From Synechococcus sp. CO36386bin_29 (lineage in GTDB: Bacteria; Cyanobacteriota; Cyanobacteriia; PCC-6307; Cyanobiaceae), in assembly GCA_011523835.1 (NCBI GenBank), contig WTFZ01000051.1, forward strand, positions 1 to 64,000: a DNA stretch of 64,000 bases. The letters run 5' to 3'. The notes under the pieces are model-generated. The model saw only the letters and a list, made by a program, of their open reading frames with translations. It did no database searches and was not told the DNA's origin. How positions within the stretch are numbered: the first letter of the stretch is position 1; every line of letters starts with the position of its first letter. This document shows positions 15,755 to 24,155 of the stretch, one piece after another. Made by a program: the position numbers and the translations under genes.

Positions 15755-16938
15755 GACGACAGGGTGAAGCCACCGACCAGGCCGCAAACCACAACAACCC
15801 GCCAGGCCGGTTGCTTCCAGCCCACCAGCAGCAGAAAGGCCACCATCGCCAGACTGAAATCGGCACTGTTCTTGATGCCAGCCAGCCAGACCGGCTGAAA
15901 CAGGGCTGCCAGCAGAACACCCACCACTGCAGCATTGATGCCTCTGAGAGCGCGTCGCATCGTTGCTCGCTTCCCGAGGACACTCCAGAACGGTAGGGCG
16001 CCTCCCACCAGCAGAAAGGCTGGAAGAAACAGAGCAAGCAGGGCAAGCAGGGCGCCGCCGATGCCCTGCAACCCGCCGCTCAGATCAAAGCCGAGGAAAC
16101 CGGCAAAGCTGAACATGGGACCGGGTACAGCCTGAGCTGCTCCATAGCCGGCCAGAAACTGATCAAGGCTGATCCACCCAGGGGGTACCAAAGATTGCTC
16201 GAGCAGGGGGAGCACGACGTGACCTCCGCCGAACACCAGCGATCCAGCCTGAAGAAATCCTGCCAGCTGCTGGATGGCCACCGGTCTGGCTTCTGCGGCA
16301 AGCCATGGCAGAGCTACAAGCATGCCGACCAACGCCACCAGAAGAAGAAGGGACACTCCTTTGTGCACGGGCACCTTGAGCCTTTCATGGCTCATGGAGT
16401 GATCGTCGGGGGGAGGCAACAGGGTGAGACCTGCGACCGCTCCGATCACCAGCGCCAGAAGCTGCACCCAGGCCAGAGGTACCAGCAGCACCAACACAGC
16501 TGCAAAAGCCATCAGGCTCGCTCGGCCCCGATCAGGTGCCAGCTTGCGCTGCATGCCAAGCACGGCCTGAGCTACCACGGCAACGGCCGCCACTTTCAGG
16601 CCCTGAAACCAACCTTCGGCCAACCAGTCCGGATTGGCAGAGACCACAGCTGAAGCCAACACCAGCAGAATCGCCGATGGAAATGTGAATCCAATCCAGG
16701 CCGCCACTGCTCCCGGCCAACCCGCACGCATCAGGCCAAGGCCCATCCCTACCTGGGAACTGACGGGACCTGGCAGAAACTGGCAGAGAGCCAAAAGGTC
16801 GGCATAGGCTGCGTCTGAGAGCCACTGCTCCCGTTGCACAAATCGTTCACGGAAATATCCGATGTGTGCGATCGGACCGCCGAATGACGAGCATCCGAGC
16901 ACCAGGAATTGACGGAATACATCGATCACGTCTGCCAT
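15751..16938 (-). CDS. chrA: Chromate transporter family protein (ChrA, long form)
   Basis: 395 residues from ATG 16938, where the family start DVFRQFLVLGCSSFGGPIAH lies; the upstream 79 codons of the track ORF are not part of the family. Two homologous halves are seen, each with the G-x-x-x-F-G-G-x-x-x/LPGP pattern: SFGGPIAHIGYF with LCQFLPGPVSSQVGMGLG, and SLVFGGGHVVLPLLE with AAQAVPGPMFSFAGFLG. About ten hydrophobic spans. Members exchange chromate or a related oxyanion across the inner membrane. It is coupled to DUF1543. Confidence 0.93.
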   Translation of the reverse strand: MADVIDVFRQFLVLGCSSFGGPIAHIGYFRERFVQREQWLSDAAYADLLALCQFLPGPVSSQVGMGLGLMRAGWPGAVAAWIGFTFPSAILLVLASAVVSANPDWLAEGWFQGLKVAAVAVVAQAVLGMQRKLAPDRGRASLMAFAAVLVLLVPLAWVQLLALVIGAVAGLTLLPPPDDHSMSHERLKVPVHKGVSLLLLVALVGMLVALPWLAAEARPVAIQQLAGFLQAGSLVFGGGHVVLPLLEQSLVPPGWISLDQFLAGYGAAQAVPGPMFSFAGFLGFDLSGGLQGIGGALLALLALFLPAFLLVGGALPFWSVLGKRATMRRALRGINAAVVGVLLAALFQPVWLAGIKNSADFSLAMVAFLLLVGWKQPAWRVVVVCGLVGGFTLSS

Positions 16939-16981
16939 GAACGACCCTTGATGTTTCACGTCCAGCGATGTGTTGTAAGGG

Positions 16982-17242
16982 TTACCTTCCGCAACCTCGC
17001 TGCCGAACGATGGCGTAGCCCTCCCACATCGATCGAAAAGCGTCATTCGCACCAGCTGGCGGATCTCCAGCCATACTGATGTAAATTCTGTCCCGCATTT
17101 GGTCTTTGTAAGACTGAGGCATGGTGGGATCCTTGAAAGCAGCGCAGGTTTTGTCTGCAACTGCGACAGGGTCAATGACTGGTTGAGCCATTACGGGTGT
17201 ACTCAAGGCGATGATGACTGCGGGGATTGCAGTGCGATTCAT
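16982..17242 (-). CDS. Small exported protein, function unknown
   Basis: 86 residues with a signal peptide (NRTAIPAVIIALSTPVMA) and a short mature region with two Cys (DKTCAAFKDPTMPQSYKDQM and QRGCGR). Low complexity is absent and the composition is protein-like. No family recognised. It is followed 43 bases later by chrA on the same strand. Confidence 0.65.
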   Translation of the reverse strand: MNRTAIPAVIIALSTPVMAQPVIDPVAVADKTCAAFKDPTMPQSYKDQMRDRIYISMAGDPPAGANDAFRSMWEGYAIVRQRGCGR

Positions 17243-17297
17243 TGATGACTGTCTGACTTGTCAACGATAGGAATCAAATGAGCCGCAAGACTCCATC

Positions 17298-17393
17298 GTG
17301 ACATCGATTAAAGCGCTGTGGTCCAAGGCTATCCAGATGGCTGTCGATCAATGGAAGAACGCCATTCGAAAAGCTCTGCTGCGTACAAATTAA
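17298..17393 (+). CDS. Possible 31-aa basic peptide, too short for the ORF track
   Basis: GTG 17298 to TAA 17393 encodes TSIKALWSKAIQMAVDQW, then KNAIRKALLRTN, an amphipathic, Lys/Arg-rich helix. It lies alone in a 169-base gap between two minus-strand exported-protein genes. A regular heptad of hydrophobics is the only support; no clear ribosome binding site is seen. It may be chance. Confidence 0.25.
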   Translation: MTSIKALWSKAIQMAVDQWKNAIRKALLRTN

Positions 17394-17411
17394 TCAAAAT
17401 CTAGATCCATT

Positions 17412-17945
17412 TTATTCATCGGAGTCCCAATCATCGTTGTTCATTGAGTCGGTTTTTGGAAGTCGATCATTCAGGCTGGTTGAGCTACAGCTTGATCGAC
17501 CACCAATGGAAGGTTCCCTATTTGGGCAATTCGGATTATTGACAGCACGCATGTATTGGTTACCCCACAACAATGTGGCACGACCGGTTAACAGGCCATA
17601 GCGCCGATTTGCGCCTTTGCAGGTATGCCCCTTCCCAGCCAATTGAGGCTCATTTTGACCAAAAATTCCTTGATATTGACAGACGATTGATCTGCATTGA
17701 CCTGCACCTGAATAGGCGTAACCAGCAGGACACGAATTTCCCATTTCGTTTTGCAGGCCAGGCCGGTTGGTTTGATCAACCTGCATGACTTTTTGTTGAC
17801 TTACGTCAGTGGTCATCGCCTTGACGCATCCAACGTAGTCCTTGGCTTCAAGACACATTGCATGGATCTTGGGGTCGACGCCCTGGGCCATGGCAGATGC
17901 ACCACTGAGGAAAAGTGCTGTGAGCGTGAGTAGAGATCGATGCAT
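17412..17945 (-). CDS. Exported Cys-rich protein, function unknown
   Basis: 177 residues from ATG 17945, chosen because it begins the signal peptide HRSLLTLTALFLSGASAMA; the track start 26 codons upstream adds unrelated sequence. The mature protein carries about nine Cys, including CPAGYAYSGAGQC (residues 72-84), the same C-x2-G-aromatic-x7-C element as in the protein at 12995-13243, and CLEAKDYVGC. The C-terminus is acidic (MNNDDWDSDE). Probably disulfide-rich and extracytoplasmic. It marks the left end of an AT-richer stretch. Confidence 0.72.
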   Translation of the reverse strand: MHRSLLTLTALFLSGASAMAQGVDPKIHAMCLEAKDYVGCVKAMTTDVSQQKVMQVDQTNRPGLQNEMGNSCPAGYAYSGAGQCRSIVCQYQGIFGQNEPQLAGKGHTCKGANRRYGLLTGRATLLWGNQYMRAVNNPNCPNREPSIGGRSSCSSTSLNDRLPKTDSMNNDDWDSDE

Positions 17946-18329
17946 GCAAGCTTTTTGGTAAAACGACTTGATGATTAAATTCGATGGCAATTGAAAGGCT
18001 TGACTGTCCTCTCGATATGTCAAAATATGATTGTAACATAATTGAGCTCTCTCAAATCAGCTTGATCCTGATGGCCCTGGGGACTGAAAGAAAAAACTCT
18101 ATTGATCAATGACAGCTGGCAATATTGACAAATAATGGCCATGAGTAAGTGTATGTATTGTCATCACTTCGCTCTGCATGTTTGTGATGTTTTAGCGCGA
18201 AGCAGTACCACTTAAGTATTGATATTGATCCTTGAACGCTCTGGCATTTCAGTTTTGCTTCGTTTCCATGGCACGGCCATGCAATTTGCTAGTTTTGTTG
18301 AAATATGCTCGACGGTTGTTCGATTATTA
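17946..18329. other. AT-rich intergenic region, 384 bases, no gene recognised
   Basis: Divergent gap between the exported Cys-rich protein (minus) and the acyltransferase (plus). It is AT-rich and must hold both promoters. A 26-codon frame (18135-18215) with a CMYC motif is present but unsupported. The track extends the acyltransferase ORF into this region up to 18219, but the family N-terminus starts at 18330. Confidence 0.5.
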
Positions 18330-19472
18330 ATGTCTCATCAACGTTTGCTTTATCTGGACCACATTAAAGCCTTCATGGTTGCTCTGGTTATTGCGCTCCA
18401 TGTTCCAATTGCCTTTTTTCCGACGGGCTGGAGTGGGGTCCGTATTCCCATTGAAGGAGTGGTGGGGGCAGGATTTATAGGATTCTTCAATTGGTATATC
18501 TATGCCATTAATTCTTTCATCATGCCAATGATGTTTTTAATTTCGGGTTATTTTGTTCCTCGATCAGTGCACAAGAAGGGAGTTGTGCAGTATTTGAAAG
18601 CTCGACTGATCCGCCTCGGTTTACCATTTATTTTTGGTTTATTCATTATTAATAATTTGTCGCTTTTGATCGGTAGGATCTCCCCTTCGAGTCCACTGGA
18701 GTTTTTGTCTCTGAGCGATATTCCATTCAACAGAATCGGTGTCTTGTGGTTTTTGATGGTTCTGCTCGTATTTGATTTGATCTATTGTGCTTGGGTGAAG
18801 TTGCGGGGTGATTGCAATGTCGTTGATATAGATAGTCCAGCGCCCACAATGCGTTCATGGGTAATCAGTGCTGTCGTTTTAGGATGCATTGAGGTGGTTA
18901 TGTCAATACAAACTGATCTCTGGGCTTTTTTACGCAGCACGCCTTTGAATGGACTGGGCTTTCAGGGAATGCATGTATTGACCTATGCATTTTTATTCTT
19001 TATTGGATGCAAAGCGTCGTTTCATCGCTGGTTTGAGCGGCTTGATCCGCATCTGGTCATAAAGTGGTTCCGATTGTCGATGTTTCTGCTTCTTAGCCAA
19101 TTCGGTGTTTCGATGGTGCTTCTGAATATGACGCTGACTTTCAATACCGACATTTTCAAAAACCCAGTATCACTTATTTTGTTTGGACAGTTTATTTATC
19201 CTGCGATCGCATGGGGAATCTTGTCGTATCTAATCATGTGGTTTCACAGACATGAAGGCTGCTTTGGGCAATGGTTGTCAGTTGCAGGATCGAACAGCTA
19301 CGGGGCCTATGTGATTCATCCAATGGTATTGGTGTTGGTTTTGATGGCGGTCGGTTTCATTGGACTCAATCCTTGGCTGACTGCACTCAATGCAATCGTG
19401 CTGACAACTCTTTTTTCGTTCGGTTTTGCAGGGCTACTTAGAAGGGTTCCTGTCGTAGCAAGGATCCTTTGA
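18330..19472 (+). CDS. Acyltransferase 3 family membrane protein
   Basis: 380 residues from ATG 18330, where the conserved start RLLYLDHIKAFMVALVIALH lies; the His and surrounding residues match the catalytic R-x10-H element of acyltransferase-3 proteins. About ten membrane segments follow (FIMPMMFLISGYFVPRSVHK is the typical MFFLISGY loop; SYGAYVIHPMVLVLVLM the conserved late SYxxYxxH element). These enzymes acetylate or succinylate exported glycans and lipids at the inner membrane. The gene is clearly AT-richer than its neighbours and stands alone, suggesting transfer or a variable locus. Confidence 0.88.
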   Translation: MSHQRLLYLDHIKAFMVALVIALHVPIAFFPTGWSGVRIPIEGVVGAGFIGFFNWYIYAINSFIMPMMFLISGYFVPRSVHKKGVVQYLKARLIRLGLPFIFGLFIINNLSLLIGRISPSSPLEFLSLSDIPFNRIGVLWFLMVLLVFDLIYCAWVKLRGDCNVVDIDSPAPTMRSWVISAVVLGCIEVVMSIQTDLWAFLRSTPLNGLGFQGMHVLTYAFLFFIGCKASFHRWFERLDPHLVIKWFRLSMFLLLSQFGVSMVLLNMTLTFNTDIFKNPVSLILFGQFIYPAIAWGILSYLIMWFHRHEGCFGQWLSVAGSNSYGAYVIHPMVLVLVLMAVGFIGLNPWLTALNAIVLTTLFSFGFAGLLRRVPVVARIL

Positions 19473-19563
19473 ATCGACAGATCTTTGCTGACTTTGTATT
19501 CATCTACACATAGTTCAAGAATTAAGCATCTTCGAATGCCATTCTTTTTTCAACGACTTCGTC

Positions 19564-19881
19564 TCAGTCTCGTTGTCGCCAATCATCCGGTTTGTCTTGG
19601 CTGAAGAAATCGGCAATGTCATCGGCTCCTCGAAAATTGTTGCGATGATTTCGTGGGTCGACAAAGCCGATGTCCATCTGATTCAAAAAATCATCAAAGT
19701 CACCGGGTTGCATAGTTGGTTTGGCGGCACTTCGCCTTGCCTTGCGCAGCATCTCTCCTGCTGAGCCATTGGCTTTAGCAAGTTTTGACACCCAAATCAT
19801 TTCCTCAAGTTCAACTTCAGCAGCTTTTGCTATTCGATTGCAAATTGACTCTAGCTTTAGTCGTTGTTTTGTGCTCAGCAT
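19564..19881 (-). CDS. Conserved-looking hypothetical protein
   Basis: 105 residues, helical and charged: MLSTKQRLKLESICNRIAKA, VELEEMIWVSKLAKANGSAG, RKARRSAAK, then an acidic/aromatic tail (DDFLNQMDIGFVDPRNHRN, DDIADFFSQDKPDDW). No family recognised. The codon pattern and absence of an overlapping better candidate support a real gene. Confidence 0.6.
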   Translation of the reverse strand: MLSTKQRLKLESICNRIAKAAEVELEEMIWVSKLAKANGSAGEMLRKARRSAAKPTMQPGDFDDFLNQMDIGFVDPRNHRNNFRGADDIADFFSQDKPDDWRQRD

Positions 19882-20184
19882 ACGACTTTGGTTATTACTA
19901 ACTAATCCTAGCGAGCCTTATTTCTTGTTCAGTAAATAATGATGCACTTTCGGTGAATACTGTTTTGTGTGCTTTTGGTGATCGCCTTTGTTTTTCGTCC
20001 CGAAATCCTTAAAATGAAGTGTTTTTGAGTGCACGCTCATAGTGCTGATAGCGTCTTTGCGGCACTTGTTTGATGCGGTAATCGCTCAGGCGATCTGTTG
20101 AAATGCAGGTTTTTGGGTCACTTGTCTTTCCTTTGACGATGGAAAACAGTCGAACAACAATGGTTTTGGCTGAGTGAATAGTTG
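19882..20184. other. Intergenic region, 303 bases, no gene recognised
   Basis: AT-rich gap between the hypothetical gene start and the helicase stop, both on the minus strand. I see no open frame of interest, no strong hairpin terminator and no RNA I can name. It should contain the promoter of the 19564-19881 gene. Confidence 0.4.
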
Positions 20185-22629
20185 CTACTGCTCTTGGTTC
20201 AGCGCTTCACGCATCATTCGCTCGACTCGTTCCTGCACGGATTCGTTGGTCATCCGGTTGTTCAAGCGTTCCACCAGTAGGGGAAAGGCAAGTGGCCCTG
20301 GACGCGGCGTGGGGCAATGCAGGGTGTCGCCATTGCGTATTCGTTGTAAAGCGGATCGCAGGCGAGGGAGCTCGAGCTGCTCCTGCATTACTTCGTCTCT
20401 AGCCTGCCGAAGCAGAAGGTTGTTGGGCTCGTGCTTGCTGAACACGTCCCAAAGAAGAGAACCGCTGATCTGCAGTTGGCCGGTGGATTTGTTCTGCCCA
20501 GGGAATCCCTGCACCAACAGGCCGGCCACCTGGGCAATGCTGCGAAACCGGCGTTTGCAGAGTTCCGAGAGGTTCAACGCCTGCTCGAGATCCCTCTCCA
20601 GCGCTGCGTCATCCAGCAGCTCATCGAGATGGTCCTCCAGAAGCTGGTCCATGGGGTACCCCCTGGGTGCCAGCAGTTCAAATCCGTAATCGTTCACTGA
20701 CACGGTGATCGTTCCCCGTTGCACCCGTGTCAGTCGCGTCGCCCAGAGAAAGCCGAGACCTTCATGCACGAACCGGCCTTCAAAGGGATAGGCGTAAAGA
20801 TGCATGCCCTCCCGCGTTCGGCACGTTTCAATCAGCAGCTGGTTGCTTTCCGGAAGAGTGGAGAGATCCATTTGCCGTGCAAAGAGAGGTTCAAGAGCCT
20901 TGAGTTCCGGGGTGTCGAGCTCTCCCCGCCCGGCTCGGGCGACCTCTTCTCGGAGATGATGGGTCAGTAGATCGGACAGCGACATCTGCCCGCCGGCCCA
21001 GGCGGGCACTGCGGTGCTCTTTTTGGTGGTGTTTTTCACATAAGCCGTCATTTCCCGCAGACGCACAAACTCCAGCTGGCGTCCGGCAAAGAAAAACACA
21101 TCCTTGGGTTTCAGCTGGCTGATGAAATTTTCTTCGACATGGCCGAGCACCGAACCGCGCACAAAGCGCACGCGGATTGATGGAGCGGAGGTGATCGTGC
21201 CGATGTTGAAGCGGTGCAGCCTGGCTATGGCGCTTTCACGAACCACAAAACGACCGTCGTCGGTAGCTTCCAATTTCCGGTAGCGGGGATACGCCCCGAG
21301 GCAATCGCCTCCTTTCTCGAGAAAGCGAAGGCACCACTGCCAATCGCTGTCGCTGAGTTGTCGGTAGCTGGCCGTGGTGCGAATTGCCTCCAAGGTTGAT
21401 TCAGGCTTGAAGCCAGGTCCGCAGGCGAGGGTCGTGAGGTGCTGCAACAGCACATCCAGGGGTGCCCGGGGCGGGCGTCGTTCCTCCACCAGACCGTCGT
21501 CCAGTCCGCGGCGTACGGCACTGAGTTCAAGTAGTTCCAGGGCGTTGGTCGGCATGAACAGCACTTTTGAGGTGCCTCCCGGAAGGTGGGCCGAGCGCCC
21601 GGCTCTCTGTAGCAGGCGGGCCAGATTCTTGGGAGAGCCGATCTGCACCACCTGTTCAACTGGCTGGAAATCAACTCCCAGATCCAGGGAGCTGGTGCAG
21701 ACGACCCAAAGCATGGTCCCAGATTTCACGGAGGCTTCAATCGCCTCGCGTTCGCTCCGATCCAAAGCGCTGTGATGGAGAGCCAGCAGTCCCTCCATCT
21801 CAGGGCAGGCATAGCGCAGGCACTGAAACCAGCGTTCCGCCTGGTTGCGGGTGTTGGTGAACAGCAGCGTGCTGGTGGTGGGAATCAAAGATCCCACCAG
21901 GTCTTCGTAGCGCCTGAGGCCGAGATGCCCTCCCCAGGGAAAGCCGTCAATGCTGTCAGGGAGGATGCTGCTCACGCTTAGTCCCCGCTTCGGGGCACCG
22001 GTGATCAGACAGGGTTCACAACGGCCTCCAAGGGCATGCCGTGCCGATTCCTCCAGATTGCCGATGGTGGCGCTGATCGCCCAGGTCTGTAGCCCGGGGC
22101 GTTGTTGTCGCAACCAACTGAGTGCCAGCTCTGCCTGAATCCCTCGCTTGCTGCCGATCAGTTCGTGCCATTCATCGAGGATGACAGTGTCGAGGGTCTG
22201 AAACAGGTGCTCGCAGTGGCGACCAGCCAGAAGCACGCAGAGCGACTCGGGCGTGGTGATCAGAATTTCCGGGGGCGATTTGATCTGGCGTGAGCGTTCA
22301 GCCGTTGGCGTGTCTCCATTGCGGATGGCGACCCTCAAAGGCCATTGCATGGCGGCAATCGGTTGTTGAATCGCCAGCGCGAGATCACGGCTCAGGGCGC
22401 GTAGGGGCGTGATGTAGAGCATCCGAACGCCCTTCTGCGCAGAGGGTGTCTGAAGCATGCGGGCGATTGAGCCCATCACGGCGGCATAGGTCTTGCCAGA
22501 CCCGGTGGGGACCTGGATTAGTCCACTTTGACCGTTCAGGTGAGCGTTCCAGGCCCTTCGCTGGAACGGCATGGGCGTCCAGCCTTGAAGCGCGAACCAG
22601 CTCTCAATGGGGATCAGGGAATCAGTCAG
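20185..22629 (-). CDS. Ligase-associated DEXH-box helicase (Lhr-Core type)
   Basis: Large superfamily 2 helicase: Walker A VPTGSGKTYAAVM, motif Ia YITPLRALSRDLALAI, DEWH box (TVILDEWHELIGS), SAT motif (WAISATIGNLEE), motif IV/V (LLFTNTRNQAERW, CTSSLDLGVDFQPVEQVVQI) and VI (RLLQRAGRSAHLPGG), then the winged-helix and Lhr-specific C-terminal regions. It belongs to the ligase-associated DNA repair set; partners are at 8, 26 and 28 kb. The first ATG (22572, 795 aa) cuts off the conserved SWFALQGWTPMPFQ start; the frame stays open upstream without ATG/GTG/TTG to CTG 22629, which overlaps the DUF350 stop as CTGA. I take that as the likely start. Confidence 0.9.
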   Translation of the reverse strand: MTDSLIPIESWFALQGWTPMPFQRRAWNAHLNGQSGLIQVPTGSGKTYAAVMGSIARMLQTPSAQKGVRMLYITPLRALSRDLALAIQQPIAAMQWPLRVAIRNGDTPTAERSRQIKSPPEILITTPESLCVLLAGRHCEHLFQTLDTVILDEWHELIGSKRGIQAELALSWLRQQRPGLQTWAISATIGNLEESARHALGGRCEPCLITGAPKRGLSVSSILPDSIDGFPWGGHLGLRRYEDLVGSLIPTTSTLLFTNTRNQAERWFQCLRYACPEMEGLLALHHSALDRSEREAIEASVKSGTMLWVVCTSSLDLGVDFQPVEQVVQIGSPKNLARLLQRAGRSAHLPGGTSKVLFMPTNALELLELSAVRRGLDDGLVEERRPPRAPLDVLLQHLTTLACGPGFKPESTLEAIRTTASYRQLSDSDWQWCLRFLEKGGDCLGAYPRYRKLEATDDGRFVVRESAIARLHRFNIGTITSAPSIRVRFVRGSVLGHVEENFISQLKPKDVFFFAGRQLEFVRLREMTAYVKNTTKKSTAVPAWAGGQMSLSDLLTHHLREEVARAGRGELDTPELKALEPLFARQMDLSTLPESNQLLIETCRTREGMHLYAYPFEGRFVHEGLGFLWATRLTRVQRGTITVSVNDYGFELLAPRGYPMDQLLEDHLDELLDDAALERDLEQALNLSELCKRRFRSIAQVAGLLVQGFPGQNKSTGQLQISGSLLWDVFSKHEPNNLLLRQARDEVMQEQLELPRLRSALQRIRNGDTLHCPTPRPGPLAFPLLVERLNNRMTNESVQERVERMMREALNQEQ

Positions 22630-22835
22630 ATCAGAATCACGGTGACGACAACAGCAGTCACGGCCAGAACAACAGCTGCGACAACGATGCCCGCAGCAAC
22701 GTTCCCTTTACGAATTTCGCCTCGGTAATCAAGAGGCGTCAAGCGGTCAAACAACCAGACCCCTCCAGCAATCAGCAACACCCCAGCAACAGTCCACAGC
22801 AGACTGAGCATGAGCTGGGCGATCGGTCCCTGCAT
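22626..22835 (-). CDS. DUF350 family small membrane protein
   Basis: 69 residues with two membrane spans: LMLSLLWTVAGVLLIAGGVWLF, then the conserved loop DRLTPLDYRGEIRKGNVAAG, and GIVVAAVVLAVTAVVVTVIL. The spacing and the D..TP...ei..GN.A.gi pattern fit DUF350 (half of the four-span E. coli YjfL type). DUF350 genes recur beside spermidine-synthase-like and DUF4178 genes; here those follow divergently at 24-26 kb. Its stop overlaps the likely helicase start, so the helicase may be translated by coupling to this gene. Confidence 0.85.
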   Translation of the reverse strand: MQGPIAQLMLSLLWTVAGVLLIAGGVWLFDRLTPLDYRGEIRKGNVAAGIVVAAVVLAVTAVVVTVILI

Positions 22836-22893
22836 CGGTCGTGGAGAGAGGGGTGTCGGAGTAACTTAATGCGACGCAGTCTGTCTGAAATCC

Positions 22894-23883
22894 ATGCAGC
22901 AGACAGTGACGCATCGTTCGTCAGAGGTTTCTCAGTTAAAGGCACCAGATGCATCGCTAACTTGCTGGCCCTTACTGGTTCTGATCATTCCGATCGGTCT
23001 CTTCGTGGCTTCTTTTTTCGATCGGAGCTCCACAGTCACGAAGCTGACGATGCCACTCACCAGTGCTGGACAGCCAGTGGTGTCTAAACCGTTTCAGCTT
23101 CCAAGCGTTAATGATCGTGTTTCGATCTCGACGGAATTTTCCGTTCCTCGGGACAGGGTTGTTTTTCTGTCTACAGAGTTGATTGATCATCAGGGAGTCG
23201 TTCAACTGCACTACGACAAGGAGGGTATTGCTCCCTCTAGTAATTCAGAATTTCTCGCGTTTCGGCCCAGTAAAGCCGGACTTTATCGATTACGTTATGA
23301 GGCTTATCTGCCCAGGGATCTGCAGGGACAGCCCGCGAATCTTAATGCGCCTGTTGTTGTCAAAAGTGTGATCACCAATGATCCCTTTGATGCTGGAATG
23401 CTCTTCAGCGGCTTCCTGGCGTCGTTCATCGTTAGTTTTTTGTATCTTTCACGGGTTTATTTCCGTGGAACACTCCAAGCGTCAGGATGGTGTAACAGTG
23501 AAGCCGAAGCGAGGCGCCTGACCCGTGGAGAGTACAGAAGCGGGCTGCTTAGAGTTCGCTTGATGGCAAGGTTTGAATTTTCAAGCCAGCTTTATTCACC
23601 GGAATTCCAGGCGGCAAAACTGGAGATTCTGAACGGATCAGGGCGCTTAGTTTTTCAAGGAATTGTTCCCTGTCGTGTCACACGGGATGATGAAGATTCA
23701 GATGTTTTCACTTTGCGTGCTGAACCACAGCTTTTCCATCTCGTGCAAGACAGTTATTTGCGGTTCGAAATGAGTCTTCCGACAATCCTCACTGATCGCA
23801 ATCCTGAGAGTGTCTGCATTCAGACCTGCGATGAGATTGTTCTTCCCTGGATGAAGAGCGTACGTGCCAGGTTGAATCCATGA
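22894..23883 (+). CDS. Two-span membrane protein of a DUF350/DUF4178 locus, function unknown
   Basis: 329 residues. An N-terminal membrane segment (WPLLVLIIPIGLFVASFF) is followed by an extracytoplasmic beta-rich region (FQLPSVNDRVSISTEFSVPR, YRLRYEAYLPRDLQGQPA), a second span (GMLFSGFLASFIVSFLYL) and a C-terminal cytoplasmic part of about 130 residues (MARFEFSSQLYSPEFQAAKL, DVFTLRAEPQLFHLVQDSY). No family recognised. It heads an operon of four genes with 1-16 base overlaps including the spermidine-synthase-like protein and DUF4178, so it is likely part of that membrane system. Confidence 0.8.
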   Translation: MQQTVTHRSSEVSQLKAPDASLTCWPLLVLIIPIGLFVASFFDRSSTVTKLTMPLTSAGQPVVSKPFQLPSVNDRVSISTEFSVPRDRVVFLSTELIDHQGVVQLHYDKEGIAPSSNSEFLAFRPSKAGLYRLRYEAYLPRDLQGQPANLNAPVVVKSVITNDPFDAGMLFSGFLASFIVSFLYLSRVYFRGTLQASGWCNSEAEARRLTRGEYRSGLLRVRLMARFEFSSQLYSPEFQAAKLEILNGSGRLVFQGIVPCRVTRDDEDSDVFTLRAEPQLFHLVQDSYLRFEMSLPTILTDRNPESVCIQTCDEIVLPWMKSVRARLNP

Positions 23884-24155
23884 TCAAGCATCTTTTGCTG
23901 GCACTGAATGGAGGAATCGCTTTGCTGGCCATCTGTGCAGCGCTGACCAACGACAGCTCACCACAGCTGGGTTCAGGCTTGTTGCCATCGATCGACGGTG
24001 AGTATCGCGGTGCTTTTGTCGGTGGGCGCTGGGTCAACCGCAGCTCCCGGTTGGAAACGAACCGACTTCTCTATTACGGAGGCCATAGCGGTTCGTCTTA
24101 TGGCGGTGGCTATGGCGGCGGTGGCTATGGCGGTGGTGGATGGAGCGGCAAGTAA
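23880..24155 (+). CDS. Small membrane/exported protein with Gly-Tyr-rich C-terminal repeats
   Basis: 91 residues; ATG 23880 overlaps the preceding stop as ATGA. An N-terminal hydrophobic segment (HLLLALNGGIALLAICAAL) works as a signal or anchor, a middle part (YRGAFVGGRWVNRSSRLETN) follows, and the last 25 residues are GGGYGGGGYGGGG-type repeats, encoded by direct repeats of a GGCGGTGGCTAT unit. The final 16 bases overlap the start of the next gene. Glycine-rich tails of this kind occur on proteins of the TPM or DUF350 neighbourhoods; function unknown. Confidence 0.75.
   Translation: MIKHLLLALNGGIALLAICAALTNDSSPQLGSGLLPSIDGEYRGAFVGGRWVNRSSRLETNRLLYYGGHSGSSYGGGYGGGGYGGGGWSGK

Noticed and set aside
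18135-18215. 26-codon frame with a CMYC motif in the AT-rich gap
   Set aside because: Too short, no ribosome binding site or homology visible.
24085-24150. Gly-rich direct repeats read as a possible CRISPR-like or satellite repeat
   Set aside because: They encode GGGYGGGG residues in frame within a translated gene; no spacer structure.
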